In this document: positions 48,501-56,900 of the stretch, in pieces
How positions within the stretch are numbered: position 1 is the first letter of the stretch
Layout of the letters: the number at the start of each line of letters is the position of its first letter
IMG/VR virus record: IMGVR_UViG_3300020198_001494
Coordinates: 1 to 64,000 of that record
DNA from: a virus
Length of the DNA: 64,000 bases
Strand: one strand, 5' to 3'
The notes under the pieces: generated by a model
What the model saw: the letters and a program-made list of their open reading frames with translations, nothing else
Databases searched by the model: none
What the model was told of the DNA's origin: nothing
Translations under genes and position numbers: made by a program

Positions 48501-49709
48501 CTACAGTATTTCCTCCCACACCTTCTTTCTTGCTGCTATTTGCTCTTTCGTAGGAGGTGTAGGAGGATTTGCATTTGGTGGAATTACTAGTTTACCGTCA
48601 AGTGGTACAAAATATCTTATATCCTTAGTCTGTATTAATGATAAAGAAAACTGTTGTTGTAGTGGAGTTCCCCCTACAACAGATAAACTAACTGCACCCA
48701 CTGCAAACCTATCCCCGTTCTTTCTTACAACAAAATCTCTTTGTGAAATTAAGGGGGTTTGTCCAGTCCAAGTATCAAATTGAAAAGTAGGCTTTAATCC
48801 TAAATCAGTAGCTTCTAATGATTTAGGAGCATCTGGGGAAGCAATTGAAATATCATATGGTCCTGTATATCCGCCAACCCATCCAGTACCAAAACATATT
48901 TTGCAATCATTCGTAGACTGTTGATGAGTCGGGTAAAAGGACTCGCACCTATCCCCAGCCCACTTTCTTAAAAAGAGTTTGACCATTTCACCACCTTGTT
49001 CAAGAATGTAACCATTTCTACCCATTGCCTCCTGCCATACAGGATCTACTTCATTTATAACATCTGAGTTTATCGCTATACAAGCATCTAAAGGTGTTTC
49101 TTTTAGTCCCTCATCATCTGATCCAACTGTAGTTAATTTATAATAAACACGCTTGTTAAGCGATATGGATACATAATTTGAATTATAATAATACTTACAA
49201 ACTACAGTACTATTTTCACTCGGTAAAAGAGGCTCTATGTTTCTTTTAGTCCTGTGATCATAATATAAAAAAGTATTAAGATAAACATGTCCTTGATGGC
49301 CAAGAACTTTTAAAGGCTTTACTTCAGTACCATCAATAACAACAGAAACATCTCTACCGTTAGTAACTTCAGTATCTACAGCATCATTTATTACCATAGG
49401 TATATTATCTACCTTAAAAATCCACTCACTATTTGGACTTTTTCCCTTAGTTAAAAACTTAGTAGAAACATCCTCTTGTACTAATGACACCTCATTAGCG
49501 TCTCTATAGTATCCAACGGTTACTGGATTTTTATTTACTCTAATATAAGATCCTTTTGGGTCATCATATGCTCTATAGATATTTACTCCTTTTACTACAA
49601 AAAACCCATTTTCAGGCAGCAACGAAGGGTCATCCCAAGTAAGGTCAAAAGCCCATTGGGTTCCCGGATTATAAAGACCTATATTAACCGGTGATACTGG
49701 AAACGCCAT
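48501..49709 (-). CDS. neck/tail-associated structural protein with FnIII-like and CxxC region
   Basis: This 402-residue protein begins with a fibronectin-like strand pattern ('TQWAFDLTWDDPSLLP' and 'VVKGVNIYRAYDD'). It then has a copy of the Ig-like module shared with the sheath ('VSVVIDGTEVKPLKVLG'). In the centre is a DnaJ-like zinc element 'DCKICFGTGWVGGYTGPYDI', with two cysteines plus Gly-rich turns; another Cys lies at 'DRCESFYP'. The C-terminal part is beta-rich ('PLISQRDFVVRKNGDRFAVG'). Such CxxCxGTG proteins occur near the connector in large myoviruses, where they may help close the head or join the tail. That role is inference. It overlaps the next upstream gene by 26 bases. Confidence 0.55.
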   Translation of the reverse strand: MAFPVSPVNIGLYNPGTQWAFDLTWDDPSLLPENGFFVVKGVNIYRAYDDPKGSYIRVNKNPVTVGYYRDANEVSLVQEDVSTKFLTKGKSPNSEWIFKVDNIPMVINDAVDTEVTNGRDVSVVIDGTEVKPLKVLGHQGHVYLNTFLYYDHRTKRNIEPLLPSENSTVVCKYYYNSNYVSISLNKRVYYKLTTVGSDDEGLKETPLDACIAINSDVINEVDPVWQEAMGRNGYILEQGGEMVKLFLRKWAGDRCESFYPTHQQSTNDCKICFGTGWVGGYTGPYDISIASPDAPKSLEATDLGLKPTFQFDTWTGQTPLISQRDFVVRKNGDRFAVGAVSLSVVGGTPLQQQFSLSLIQTKDIRYFVPLDGKLVIPPNANPPTPPTKEQIAARKKVWEEIL

Positions 49710-50073
49710 TTACGTTTTCTTGACTTATCTCCCCTGTCATCATATCTATTTCCCAACCACCCTCTTGTGTTGGAATTCCATATTTAAGAGCTAAATCTCT
49801 AGTATACATAGCCTTAGCATTTTTTATTTCAATCAAATTATTAGTGAGAAGTGTTATTCTCTCGTATGTAACACCAACCTCACTTGTAAGATCTTTAATC
49901 TGCATCTCCATTTGAATCAAAGTTTGTAATTCTTCCTTAGATAAAGACTTCTTTGTAGTATTAACTGGAGGGGGAGTTAACTTACCCTCCCTTAATTGAT
50001 TTAATAAAACTAATTCTTCTGAAGATAGCTCTACTAAATTCTGACTTACATTTTTTGTTTGTGTTTTAGACAT
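49684..50073 (-). CDS. coiled-coil virion protein, paralogue A
   Basis: This 129-residue protein starts at ATG 50073 with an AGGAG site further upstream. A helical N-terminus and long coiled coil lead into the C-terminal signature 'LALKYGIP...GGWEIDMMTGEI'. This is a clear paralogue of the 85-residue protein at 51376-51633 ('LVDKYSIP...EWAVNLSNGKI'). The last 26 bases overlap the following gene. A structural, adaptor-like role in the neck is plausible. No enzyme motif was seen. Confidence 0.55.
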   Translation of the reverse strand: MSKTQTKNVSQNLVELSSEELVLLNQLREGKLTPPPVNTTKKSLSKEELQTLIQMEMQIKDLTSEVGVTYERITLLTNNLIEIKNAKAMYTRDLALKYGIPTQEGGWEIDMMTGEISQENVNGVSSITG

Positions 50074-50117
50074 ATAAATTTAAATTTCTCCTAATATAAA
50101 TAAATAATACTAACTAC

Positions 50118-51029
50118 CTAAATAGTTCCCCACCCACGACCTAAAAGATTGCGTATTGATAACACTCCGGGGGCGGCTCCTGGGCCTAGATACCCGCTCT
50201 GGAAACCGGCGGTATAACGAGACTGTCTCAATCCCTTTGTTATTTTTATGGTACTTTTTGCTTGAGTAACCATATCAATAAGTCTTTGATCTAGAGAATC
50301 GCGCATTTGCATATACTTACTAGATTTTTCCAGATCTAAACTGACTCCAGATATATTATAACCAAATTCATCTGCAACCCAATTAAGTGCTACCGCTTGT
50401 ATCGCTAAAACTGCTGCCCCTAATACAACCAACAATCTCCAAGACTTAAATCTACCGCTTTCTAAATGATCTATAGCTAATTCTGTTGCTGGTGGTTGTG
50501 TATTTATCCACCCTAAAGCAAGCTCAAGATAATCTACTAATTCTTCATCTTCCCATATAAATCCAAATTGAGTTGTAAAATTTTTAACGTTTTTCTTTTT
50601 AACTGGTGGTCTAAAGTGGTAATTTCTCTCTGGATTATTATCCCTTAAGACATTCCTTAAACTTTTTAAAAGCTCTTGCTGAACTTTAGAAAGTACCGGA
50701 CCTTCTGTTTGAGTGCATAAATCTACTACAGCAAATCTTTCTTCAGCTACAGATGCATCAGCTTGTTCTGTATCTTTTATCTTCCAGCTTATAAAATACT
50801 CTCCGGTAAACCAATCATCTGGAACTTTTAATCCGGCGTAATAATAACCAATTCTTTCTTTTAGTGGTATTTGATTTTGTAAAACTAAGACATCTATGTT
50901 TGTTTCTGTTCTTCTATAAACATCATACCTTATGGAATAAGGATCCGTTATTACCCCGCTATAACTTCTCAGGACAATATTAAGATCTGCACTACTAAGC
51001 TGTTGTCCTCTATGAAACGCTACACTCAT
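50118..51029 (-). CDS. neck-region structural protein with N-terminal beta-sandwich
   Basis: This 303-residue protein has an N-terminal beta-sandwich of about 105 residues, from 'FHRGQQLSSADLNIVLRS' through 'GEYFISWKIKDTE' to 'ERFAVVDL'. This domain is paralogous to the whole 108-residue neighbour. A helical C-terminal domain follows, with one hydrophobic helix (WRLLVVLGAAVLAIQAVALN), helical segments with 'RDSLDQRLIDMVTQA', and a Gly-rich end. The hydrophobic helix may be an internal channel or membrane-contacting element. It is encoded in a row of small neck-type genes. The function is not recognised. Confidence 0.55.
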   Translation of the reverse strand: MSVAFHRGQQLSSADLNIVLRSYSGVITDPYSIRYDVYRRTETNIDVLVLQNQIPLKERIGYYYAGLKVPDDWFTGEYFISWKIKDTEQADASVAEERFAVVDLCTQTEGPVLSKVQQELLKSLRNVLRDNNPERNYHFRPPVKKKNVKNFTTQFGFIWEDEELVDYLELALGWINTQPPATELAIDHLESGRFKSWRLLVVLGAAVLAIQAVALNWVADEFGYNISGVSLDLEKSSKYMQMRDSLDQRLIDMVTQAKSTIKITKGLRQSRYTAGFQSGYLGPGAAPGVLSIRNLLGRGWGTI

Positions 51030-51041
51030 ATAAAATATTCC

Positions 51042-51368
51042 TTAAGTTACGCGAGGTGTATTAACAATAGCGAATCTATTTTCTACAGCAAAAGCTTTAC
51101 TTGTTTCAGTTTTTTTTATTGACCACCTAATGTAATATGTACCTAAAGGCGCGTCGTTAGGAACTTTTATAGGGGCATAAAATTTACCTGCCTCTATCTT
51201 TATTGGCGGTACCACTAAAGAACTCATATCATCCAAGGCACCTTTATTGTATTTAAATACCTCATAGTAAATAATAGCAGGATCTATAAAAACACCTTTA
51301 TCATCTCTTATATAAATATATAAATCTTTAGGCCCTAAAGTAGATCCTCTTGAATATGCTATAGCCAT
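51042..51368 (-). CDS. small beta-sandwich virion protein, paralogue of preceding domain
   Basis: This 108-residue protein starts at ATG 51368 and is essentially the isolated beta-sandwich of its neighbour: 'YSRGSTLGPKDLYIYIRD', 'PIKVPNDAPLGTYYIRWSIK' and 'NRFAIVNTP' match the 303-residue protein in order. The gene pair probably arose by duplication. It probably forms part of the neck or connector. No motif suggests enzymatic function. Confidence 0.55.
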   Translation of the reverse strand: MAIAYSRGSTLGPKDLYIYIRDDKGVFIDPAIIYYEVFKYNKGALDDMSSLVVPPIKIEAGKFYAPIKVPNDAPLGTYYIRWSIKKTETSKAFAVENRFAIVNTPRVT

Positions 51369-51375
51369 TACACAC

Positions 51376-51633
51376 TTATTCCAAAATTATTTTTCCATTA
51401 GACAAATTTACTGCCCACTCTTTGCCTTTAGGTATACTATATTTATCTACCAAAGATTTAATAAAATTTTCTCTAGAGATCTTTACTTTATTTAAAACAG
51501 TTTGAGAAATATTAAGCCTCTCATAAGCTTTACCTACATTAATATAAGCATCCTCTAGTAAATGCTCGTAGTCTCTTATTTTTTCTAGGTCATCGTCACC
51601 AATATTTAAATTATCTAATATATTTACAGACAT
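51376..51633 (-). CDS. coiled-coil virion protein, paralogue B
   Basis: This 85-residue helical protein starts at ATG 51633. The heptad-like segment 'LEKIRDYEHLLEDAYINVG' is followed by 'LVDKYSIPKGKEWAVNLSNG', the same C-terminal signature as the 129-residue protein at 49684-50073. The two genes flank the beta-sandwich pair, as if a whole two-gene block had been duplicated. Function unknown; a neck adaptor role is suggested by context. Confidence 0.5.
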   Translation of the reverse strand: MSVNILDNLNIGDDDLEKIRDYEHLLEDAYINVGKAYERLNISQTVLNKVKISRENFIKSLVDKYSIPKGKEWAVNLSNGKIILE

Positions 51634-51634
51634 T

Positions 51635-51970
51635 TTAAAATCTAAAAACCTCTATTTCTATCATCTCGTCTATAGCAGGAGGAGGTGAATTATTAGACCA
51701 TACAATAAATATTTGACCAGATCCTCTAACAGGGCTTTCAGAATAATCTATACCAGCTATCTGTCTTGCTCCGTTTCTAAAAACATTCATCCAATGACCT
51801 TCACCGTCTGGTCCTGCTGATTTAATACCGGCATTAGAATAATAAGACGGAATAGGTATATCCATATCTATAAGAAAAAATACAAATTTTCCAGTACCTT
51901 TACCATAGCCCTCTGCTAATGGCACGTTTGGTTGATTTTGATTACTTAAACCGGATATACCTATAGGCAT
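51635..51970 (-). CDS. small structural protein of unknown function
   Basis: This 111-residue protein starts at ATG 51970. It is beta-rich with aromatic and Gly/Pro residues ('FVFFLIDMDIPIPSYYSN', 'GEGHWMNVFRNGARQI', 'IFIVWSNNSPPPAI'). No cysteines or catalytic motif were seen. The gene overlaps nothing and is spaced by one base from the next gene, which fits an operon of connector or fibre proteins. I do not recognise a family. Confidence 0.45.
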   Translation of the reverse strand: MPIGISGLSNQNQPNVPLAEGYGKGTGKFVFFLIDMDIPIPSYYSNAGIKSAGPDGEGHWMNVFRNGARQIAGIDYSESPVRGSGQIFIVWSNNSPPPAIDEMIEIEVFRF

Positions 51971-51975
51971 CTCAT

Positions 51976-52371
51976 TTATCTCACTGTAGAAGTAGATAAA
52001 CCGGAACTATCCGCTGGTATAACTGGTGGTGGAATGGGGGGAGGGGGTTGAACCGGATCTGAAGTAGTAGCTTGAGTAACAATAAACATATCATCTATAA
52101 TATCTTCTGTATTTAAAGTAGGATGTTTACTCTTATATGTAACTAAATATGTTACTCCAGTACTATAATTTTCAGTGGTAGGTGTTAATTTATATGTATA
52201 GAACCCCTTAGACTTTCTATACATAGCAACTTTTTCAACATCGGTAACCAAATTAGCTCCATCTACATGCTTTATTTCTATAGTAGCCTCGTTAACATCA
52301 AATAAGATTCTACTCTGATCTAACCAAATCATGGTAAAAACAAATTCTGTATTGAAAACTAACTTTTCCAT
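51976..52371 (-). CDS. small beta-sandwich protein with Pro-rich tail
   Basis: This 131-residue protein starts at ATG 52371, directly after the stop of the beta-helix gene (TAA-ATG). The first 105 residues form an Ig-like or beta-sandwich domain ('TIEIKHVDGANLVTDVEKV', 'YSTGVTYLVTYKSKHP') with some resemblance to the 108- and 303-residue proteins. The C-terminus is a Pro-rich linker (PVQPPPPIPPPVIPAD), often used to connect to a partner. A connector or fibre-anchor role is likely by context. Confidence 0.5.
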   Translation of the reverse strand: MEKLVFNTEFVFTMIWLDQSRILFDVNEATIEIKHVDGANLVTDVEKVAMYRKSKGFYTYKLTPTTENYSTGVTYLVTYKSKHPTLNTEDIIDDMFIVTQATTSDPVQPPPPIPPPVIPADSSGLSTSTVR

Positions 52372-53628
52372 TTATTGTATATACCCATCATCAAAGAAAC
52401 TAGCATTATCATCATACCCAATATAATTTTGATGTTTATTCCCTAATACTTCACCACCATTTTTAACAAGAACACCAAAACTTTTTTTAGTATCTCTAAC
52501 ATTTTCTACTGAAAAAGTATTAACTTTATCTACTCCTATAGTACTTAAATTTTCTTCATTAAAAACCACTAATGATTTTCTATTGGAGGTTACCTGACTA
52601 CCACCAAAAGTAGCATTATTAAGTATAGTAGAGTTAGATATTTCTACTGAAGACATAGTATCTGCTAATATTCCGTGTGATTTACTGTCACTGATATAAG
52701 AATTTAATATTAATCCAGTACTATTCCATGAAATATATATAGCGATATCATTATCAACAAAAACAGTTCCGTCACTATCAGTAGCGTCAACAAGAAATGA
52801 AGAACTTCTCTCTACATTTAAACCTACTACGTTACCTTCATTACTACTACCAAAATAAGATCCAAATATCTCAGATCTACTATGGTTAGCTACAAAAATC
52901 CCATTTACATTAGAAAATATTTTACAATCATATAAAGATATATTAGAGCAATAATTAACTAATATACCGCTATTTTTATTATCTTTAAAAACACAGTTTT
53001 CAAAATCTGCTGTAGAGTTCTTATAAACAATGAAACCATCCACATTATTAGAAATAATTGAATTTTTTATATAGTATGTGGATGAATGCTCTTGTAAATT
53101 AACACCAACTTTATTGTTTTTTATTTGACAGCTATCTAACAATATTTTTGAGTAGTTAGTAGAGTTTATAGCGAAATCTTTATATCCGTAAACTAAAATA
53201 CCTTTAAACAAAATACCTTGAATACAATCTACGTTTATTCCAGTGGATATTCCCTCATTTTTACCGTATAAAACAACCTTTAAATCATCTTCGTATATAT
53301 CGGTATATAAATCTCCACTTAAAGTTATAAAACCAGAGGGGCCTACTACGTGTCCAGTAAAGTTTAATGTCTCTTCATACAAGCCATTAGCTATAAATAT
53401 TACTATATTATGGTTAATGACAACAGGAAGATCATTTATAGCCGCTTGTATTGTTTTCTTGGGCTCTAACTCGGATCCACAATTATTATCATCACCAAAA
53501 CTATTATCTACAAAAATAGAGTATTCCGCTACTGTAGTGGTAGCTCTCTTTATAAGATCATCTTCCAATCTAAGTATTTTCCCTTGCGGCAATATCGCAA
53601 TCTGTTCCGGCCTTAAAGGATGACCCAT
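52372..53628 (-). CDS. right-handed parallel beta-helix protein (tailspike or fibre)
   Basis: This 418-residue protein starts at ATG 53628 with an AGGAT site. After a short N-terminus comes the DUF1565-like entry 'IFVDNSFGDDNNCGSELEP' and 'KKTIQAAINDLP', then many turns of about 22-24 residues ('ILLDSCQIKNNKVGVNLQE', 'STADFENCVFKDNKNSGIL', 'SISDSKSHGIL'-type) typical of pectate-lyase-like beta-helices. It may bind or degrade host polysaccharide. Without an obvious Asp/Glu catalytic triad, activity is undecided. The position between the repeat fibre and neck genes suggests a head- or neck-borne fibre. Confidence 0.7.
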   Translation of the reverse strand: MGHPLRPEQIAILPQGKILRLEDDLIKRATTTVAEYSIFVDNSFGDDNNCGSELEPKKTIQAAINDLPVVINHNIVIFIANGLYEETLNFTGHVVGPSGFITLSGDLYTDIYEDDLKVVLYGKNEGISTGINVDCIQGILFKGILVYGYKDFAINSTNYSKILLDSCQIKNNKVGVNLQEHSSTYYIKNSIISNNVDGFIVYKNSTADFENCVFKDNKNSGILVNYCSNISLYDCKIFSNVNGIFVANHSRSEIFGSYFGSSNEGNVVGLNVERSSSFLVDATDSDGTVFVDNDIAIYISWNSTGLILNSYISDSKSHGILADTMSSVEISNSTILNNATFGGSQVTSNRKSLVVFNEENLSTIGVDKVNTFSVENVRDTKKSFGVLVKNGGEVLGNKHQNYIGYDDNASFFDDGYIQ

Positions 53629-53659
53629 CTCTATTTAATCCTATCTATATAATATAACT

Positions 53660-53667
53660 TATTTATA
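53660..53667 (-). promoter_or_regulatory. possible TATAAATA (T4-late-like) promoter element
   Basis: The minus strand reads TATAAATA here, 32 bases before the start of the beta-helix gene. This is the T4 late-promoter consensus, and it sits just past a strong terminator, where a new transcript would begin. An alternative AT-rich sigma-70 -10 (TATATT) overlaps it. The element is short and may be fortuitous. Confidence 0.3.
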
Positions 53668-53717
53668 ATTATAGTTTACTAACCTAAAACAAACATAATA
53701 CAAACATATAAAAAGTT

Positions 53718-53745
53718 AGGAGGGGGGTTTTTTAGCCCCCCTCCT
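53718..53745 (-). terminator. strong intrinsic terminator after repeat-fibre gene
   Basis: A perfect 10-bp stem, aggagggggg (53718-53727) with ccccccctcct-type partner (53736-53745), has an 8-base loop rich in T. On the minus strand a T-rich tract follows. It lies 14 bases past the stop of the repeat-fibre gene and would end its transcript. Confidence 0.8.
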
Positions 53746-53758
53746 ATTTTAATCTACA

Positions 53759-55132
53759 TTATGAAGGAATACCATAGTATCTTACATATAAGTAATCGCC
53801 GCTAATGGAGCCCTTAAATGTTATTGTTCGACTTTCAGACGTGTAGAACCATTCGCCTGCACTACTACCAGATGCTATTAACTGACCGTTTAGATACGCA
53901 TCAATAAAAGTCCCGTCAAATCCGGTTGTATCGAATGCTGGTAATTGTACCGTATCGTCTGGTTGATTTGCTGTATCAGAAACCATAAGTGGAACACGGA
54001 TATATTGAGAGCCGTACTTAGCATATGAACTACTGTTTAAAGTTAAAGTAGAACCGCTGAGGAAAGCTGTAGCGCCGGATACGTTTACAGCACTGAGGTT
54101 TGTAATATTTGTGTTAGCTACAGCAGCAGAGAAGTTAGTAGCACCGGAAACTGTATTAGTACCCGCTAAAGTTACAGAACCGTTGAAGGTTGAAGCTGCG
54201 TTAGCGTTAGTGGTTAAAGTAGAACCGCTGAGGAAAGCTGTAGCGCCGGAGACGTTTACAGCACTGAGGTTTGTAGTATTTGTGTTAGCTACAGCAGCAG
54301 AGAAGTTAGTAGCACCGGAAACTGTATTAGTACCCGCTAAAGTTACAGAACCGCTGAAGGTTGAAGCTGCGTTAGCGTTAGTGGTTAAAGTAGAACCGCT
54401 GAGGAAAGCTGTAGCACCGGATACGTTTACAGCACTGAGGTTTGTAGTATTTGTGTTAGCTACAGCAGCAGAGAAGTTAGTAGCACCGGAAACTGTATTA
54501 GTACCCGCTAAAGTTACAGAACCGCTGAAGGTTGAAGCTGCGTTAGCGTTAGTGGTTAAAGTAGAACCGCTGAGGAAAGCTGTAGCGCCGGATACGTTTA
54601 CAGCACTGAGATTAACAGTGCCGGTAGCGTTAGTGGTACCGCCTAAAGCAACAGAACCGCTGAAGGTTGAAGCTGCGTTAGCGTTAGTGGTTAAAGTAGA
54701 ACCGCTGAGGAAAGCTGTAGCGCCGGATACGTTTACAGCACTGAGGTTTGTATTATTTGTGTTAGCTACAGCAGCAGAGAAGTTAGTAGCACCGGAAACT
54801 GTATTAGTACCCGCTAAAGTTACAGAACCGTTGAAGGTTGAAGCTGCGTTAGCGGAAGTGGTTAAAGTAGAACCGCTGAGGAAAGTAGTAGCGCCGGATA
54901 CGTTTACAGCACTGAGGTTTGTATTATTTGTGTTAGCTACAGCAGCAGAGAAGTTAGTAGCACCGGAAACTGTATTAGTACCCGCTAAAGTTACAGAACC
55001 GTTGAAGGTTGAAGCTGCGTTAGCGTTAGTGGTTAAAGTAGAACCGCTGAGGAAATTTGTAGCGCCGGATACAGCAACAGTACTTACGCCTGTACTTAAA
55101 TCTAATTGAAAACCTTTAATCTTATTAGCCAT
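53759..55132 (-). CDS. repetitive fibre protein with 57-residue tandem repeats
   Basis: This 457-residue protein starts at ATG 55132. Almost all of it is made of near-identical repeats, with units like 'NVSGATAFLSGSTLTTNANA' and 'SGSVTLAGTNTVSGATNFSA'. Five units are 57 residues and one is 45. The composition (Ala, Ser, Thr, Asn, Gly) is typical of trimeric beta-structured fibre shafts. The last about 95 residues form a separate domain with 'FIDAYLNGQLIASGSS' and 'TITFKGSISGDYLYVRYYG', a common tail-fibre terminal motif. It is more GC-rich than its neighbours, so it may be horizontally acquired or recently amplified. It is probably a head or neck fibre. Confidence 0.75.
   Translation of the reverse strand: MANKIKGFQLDLSTGVSTVAVSGATNFLSGSTLTTNANAASTFNGSVTLAGTNTVSGATNFSAAVANTNNTNLSAVNVSGATTFLSGSTLTTSANAASTFNGSVTLAGTNTVSGATNFSAAVANTNNTNLSAVNVSGATAFLSGSTLTTNANAASTFSGSVALGGTTNATGTVNLSAVNVSGATAFLSGSTLTTNANAASTFSGSVTLAGTNTVSGATNFSAAVANTNTTNLSAVNVSGATAFLSGSTLTTNANAASTFSGSVTLAGTNTVSGATNFSAAVANTNTTNLSAVNVSGATAFLSGSTLTTNANAASTFNGSVTLAGTNTVSGATNFSAAVANTNITNLSAVNVSGATAFLSGSTLTLNSSSYAKYGSQYIRVPLMVSDTANQPDDTVQLPAFDTTGFDGTFIDAYLNGQLIASGSSAGEWFYTSESRTITFKGSISGDYLYVRYYGIPS
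54051..55060. repeat. 171-bp tandem repeats within fibre gene
   Basis: The anchor gaaccgctga begins at 54051, 54222, 54393, 54564, 54699, 54870 and 55041. Spacings are 171, 171, 171, 135, 171 and 171 bp. The 135-bp unit lacks 36 bp (12 codons), keeping the frame. Units are nearly identical at the nucleotide level, so expansion or gene conversion is recent. An antisense ORF over this region is a by-product. Confidence 0.9.
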
Positions 55133-55208
55133 TTTTCTTCAGTCACCCCGTTTATTAAAAAATCTTACCCATCATAACTAATTTTTTATAAACAAAATAA
55201 AACAAAAT

Positions 55209-55451
55209 CTAACTATGTACTAAAGCCTTCAATCCTTGTATACAATCTGCATAATCTAAAGCAACTACTTTACCTCTTCTACCAAAATACTCTATTTTAA
55301 GTTTATCTAACCCACCTGTATCTACAAAGATAAAAAAGAATTTTGACCCTTCTCTATTAGTATCTTTCATGACACAACCGGCGGCTTGTAAGAAAGCAGC
55401 AAAGTATAAATCATTTGTTTTATACTCTTTTTCTATTAATTCGTGTGACAC
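55209..55451 (-). CDS. small DUF5659-like protein
   Basis: This 80-residue protein starts at GTG 55451 with GGGGG seven bases upstream. The pattern 'TNDLYFAAFLQAAGCVM', 'KFFFIFVDTGG' and 'ADCIQGLKALVHS' resembles DUF5659, a small family found in phages and bacteria with unknown function. There is no enzymatic motif. It lies between an FmdB-like gene and the repetitive fibre gene. The family call is from memory and should be read as tentative. Confidence 0.5.
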   Translation of the reverse strand: MSHELIEKEYKTNDLYFAAFLQAAGCVMKDTNREGSKFFFIFVDTGGLDKLKIEYFGRRGKVVALDYADCIQGLKALVHS

Positions 55452-55462
55452 TAAACTTCCCC

Positions 55463-55816
55463 CTACTTAATAAACTTATCATATGTAGAAGTGTTATAAC
55501 CCTTGTCAGAAGCCAGTTTTTTAGCTTCTTTCCAAGACCCGACTATTTCACCCTCTACATTAGGAGCTACTTTAGGACTACTATGTTCTTTTCTCTGCCT
55601 TCTATCTAATACTTCAGATCTTTTTTTTCTAAACTCAGTTTCTTTGATTAATTTACCAGACCAATTATCACCTTTTAACATAAAACTGGTAGATCTAACA
55701 AGAACTGACATCTTTAAATTACACATAGTACACGACTGATCATTTCTATCTGACATACTACAATTTACTGTAGTCTCATTTAAACAATTACCACATCTTA
55801 AATCATAATTAGGCAT
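55463..55816 (-). CDS. FmdB-like zinc-ribbon protein B
   Basis: This 117-residue protein starts at ATG 55816 with the canonical 'MPNYDLRCGNC'. A second CxxC (CTMC) follows at about residues 34-37, then the family phrase 'RSTSFMLKGDNWSGKL', matching the FYLKG-GW signature of FmdB proteins. The rest is basic and helical. It is paralogous to the protein at 40368-40772, 15 kb further along. Two copies in one structural operon suggest separate head and tail roles, but the function is unknown. Confidence 0.75.
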   Translation of the reverse strand: MPNYDLRCGNCLNETTVNCSMSDRNDQSCTMCNLKMSVLVRSTSFMLKGDNWSGKLIKETEFRKKRSEVLDRRQRKEHSSPKVAPNVEGEIVGSWKEAKKLASDKGYNTSTYDKFIK

Positions 55817-55822
55817 AATTTA

Positions 55823-56803
55823 TTATTTCATTCTCTTTAATTTAGCATTTACAAACTTTTTAATAGCTCCTTGCTCAATTCTTGATACTACTTCAAGTAA
55901 ATTTTTATCATTGGAATCATCTACAAAACTCTTTTTTTGCTGAAAACTCATTTTTGTCCAATCTTCTTTAAATTTTTCTGTACTTGATTTTTGGCCTAAA
56001 AATTCAAAACCAGCAAGATCAGATAATTCTACAAATTCTGATACCCCAGCCCCTTTTAAATTTACATTCTCTTCATTACTAGGTAACTTAGACTCTTCCC
56101 CCATTATCTCAAATCCAGTATTCTTAAAAATACCTGTATCATCAATATCATCTACTATTCCAGCGCCTTTTAATTCAGTTTTTGATTCAGTATCTCCTAA
56201 ATTCTTTGGCTCTACTTTTTTTGGCTTTCTCTTTAATTTAGGTGGTTTTTCACCCTCTTCAAATTTAACTTCCATTTTAGGTATCTCTAGTTTAGTACCT
56301 TCTACTTTTTTATTACTTCCAATTTCATCACCGTCAATCTCTGTAACAGGCATATTAATACTCAAATCACTTTTTTTAGAAGCTTTCTTCTTTGAACTTG
56401 GTATATCACCTATATAATCTGGCTCTTGATCAAGTACTGGAAGGTTTATGTTAAATAAAGGTTTTGCTTTTTTAGCTTTACGGGGTCCGGGAGTATCTGC
56501 TACCTCTTCGCCGGATGAGTATTCAACCGTCTCGTATTTATCAAGAACACTGCCGGTATCTAGTCTTTTAAGTAAATTCTCACTAAGATGTACAGTAGAC
56601 TTATCTGTTACAACAACATCGCCAGGATCATCAGATAGATCTCTCATCCAACCCATTTTTAAAATTGGATCAAAAGATGACACCTTAAACTCTTCTTCAT
56701 TTACAACAGCTTTTTTCCCATCATAGTAGACAATATCCCCAGCATACAGGTACTTAGATGCCTCGCCTACCATAAACTTACATTCTACTAAGTATTTTTT
56801 CAT
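55823..56803 (-). CDS. charged, largely disordered virion-associated protein
   Basis: This 326-residue protein starts at ATG 56803 with a GAGAGG site. The N-terminal 60 residues look folded ('YLYAGDIVYYDGKKAVVN', 'FDPILKMGWMRDL'). The middle (90-220) is Lys/Glu/Pro-rich and low-complexity. Two copies of a 'LKGAGIVDDIDD' / 'LKGAGVSEFVEL' phrase follow, and a helical C-terminus ends LKRMK. It is the first minus-strand gene after the capsid terminator, interrupted only by the plus-strand homing gene. A capsid or connector role is likely by context. No family was recognised. Confidence 0.5.
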   Translation of the reverse strand: MKKYLVECKFMVGEASKYLYAGDIVYYDGKKAVVNEEEFKVSSFDPILKMGWMRDLSDDPGDVVVTDKSTVHLSENLLKRLDTGSVLDKYETVEYSSGEEVADTPGPRKAKKAKPLFNINLPVLDQEPDYIGDIPSSKKKASKKSDLSINMPVTEIDGDEIGSNKKVEGTKLEIPKMEVKFEEGEKPPKLKRKPKKVEPKNLGDTESKTELKGAGIVDDIDDTGIFKNTGFEIMGEESKLPSNEENVNLKGAGVSEFVELSDLAGFEFLGQKSSTEKFKEDWTKMSFQQKKSFVDDSNDKNLLEVVSRIEQGAIKKFVNAKLKRMK

Positions 56804-56900
56804 ATAAATTAACTAACCTCTCATTTACATAGTATCATGTTTACATGAGTATCTATAAATTAAAAATGAGCGGTGGACTACTTCTAAAAATTTGACTTCG

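Noticed and set aside
54111-55109. Plus-strand 332-residue ORF antisense to the repeat fibre
   Set aside because: It is the mirror of the tandem repeats; it has no ribosome-binding site and its composition (LVVKVEPLRKAVAP repeats) is just the reverse reading of the fibre repeat.
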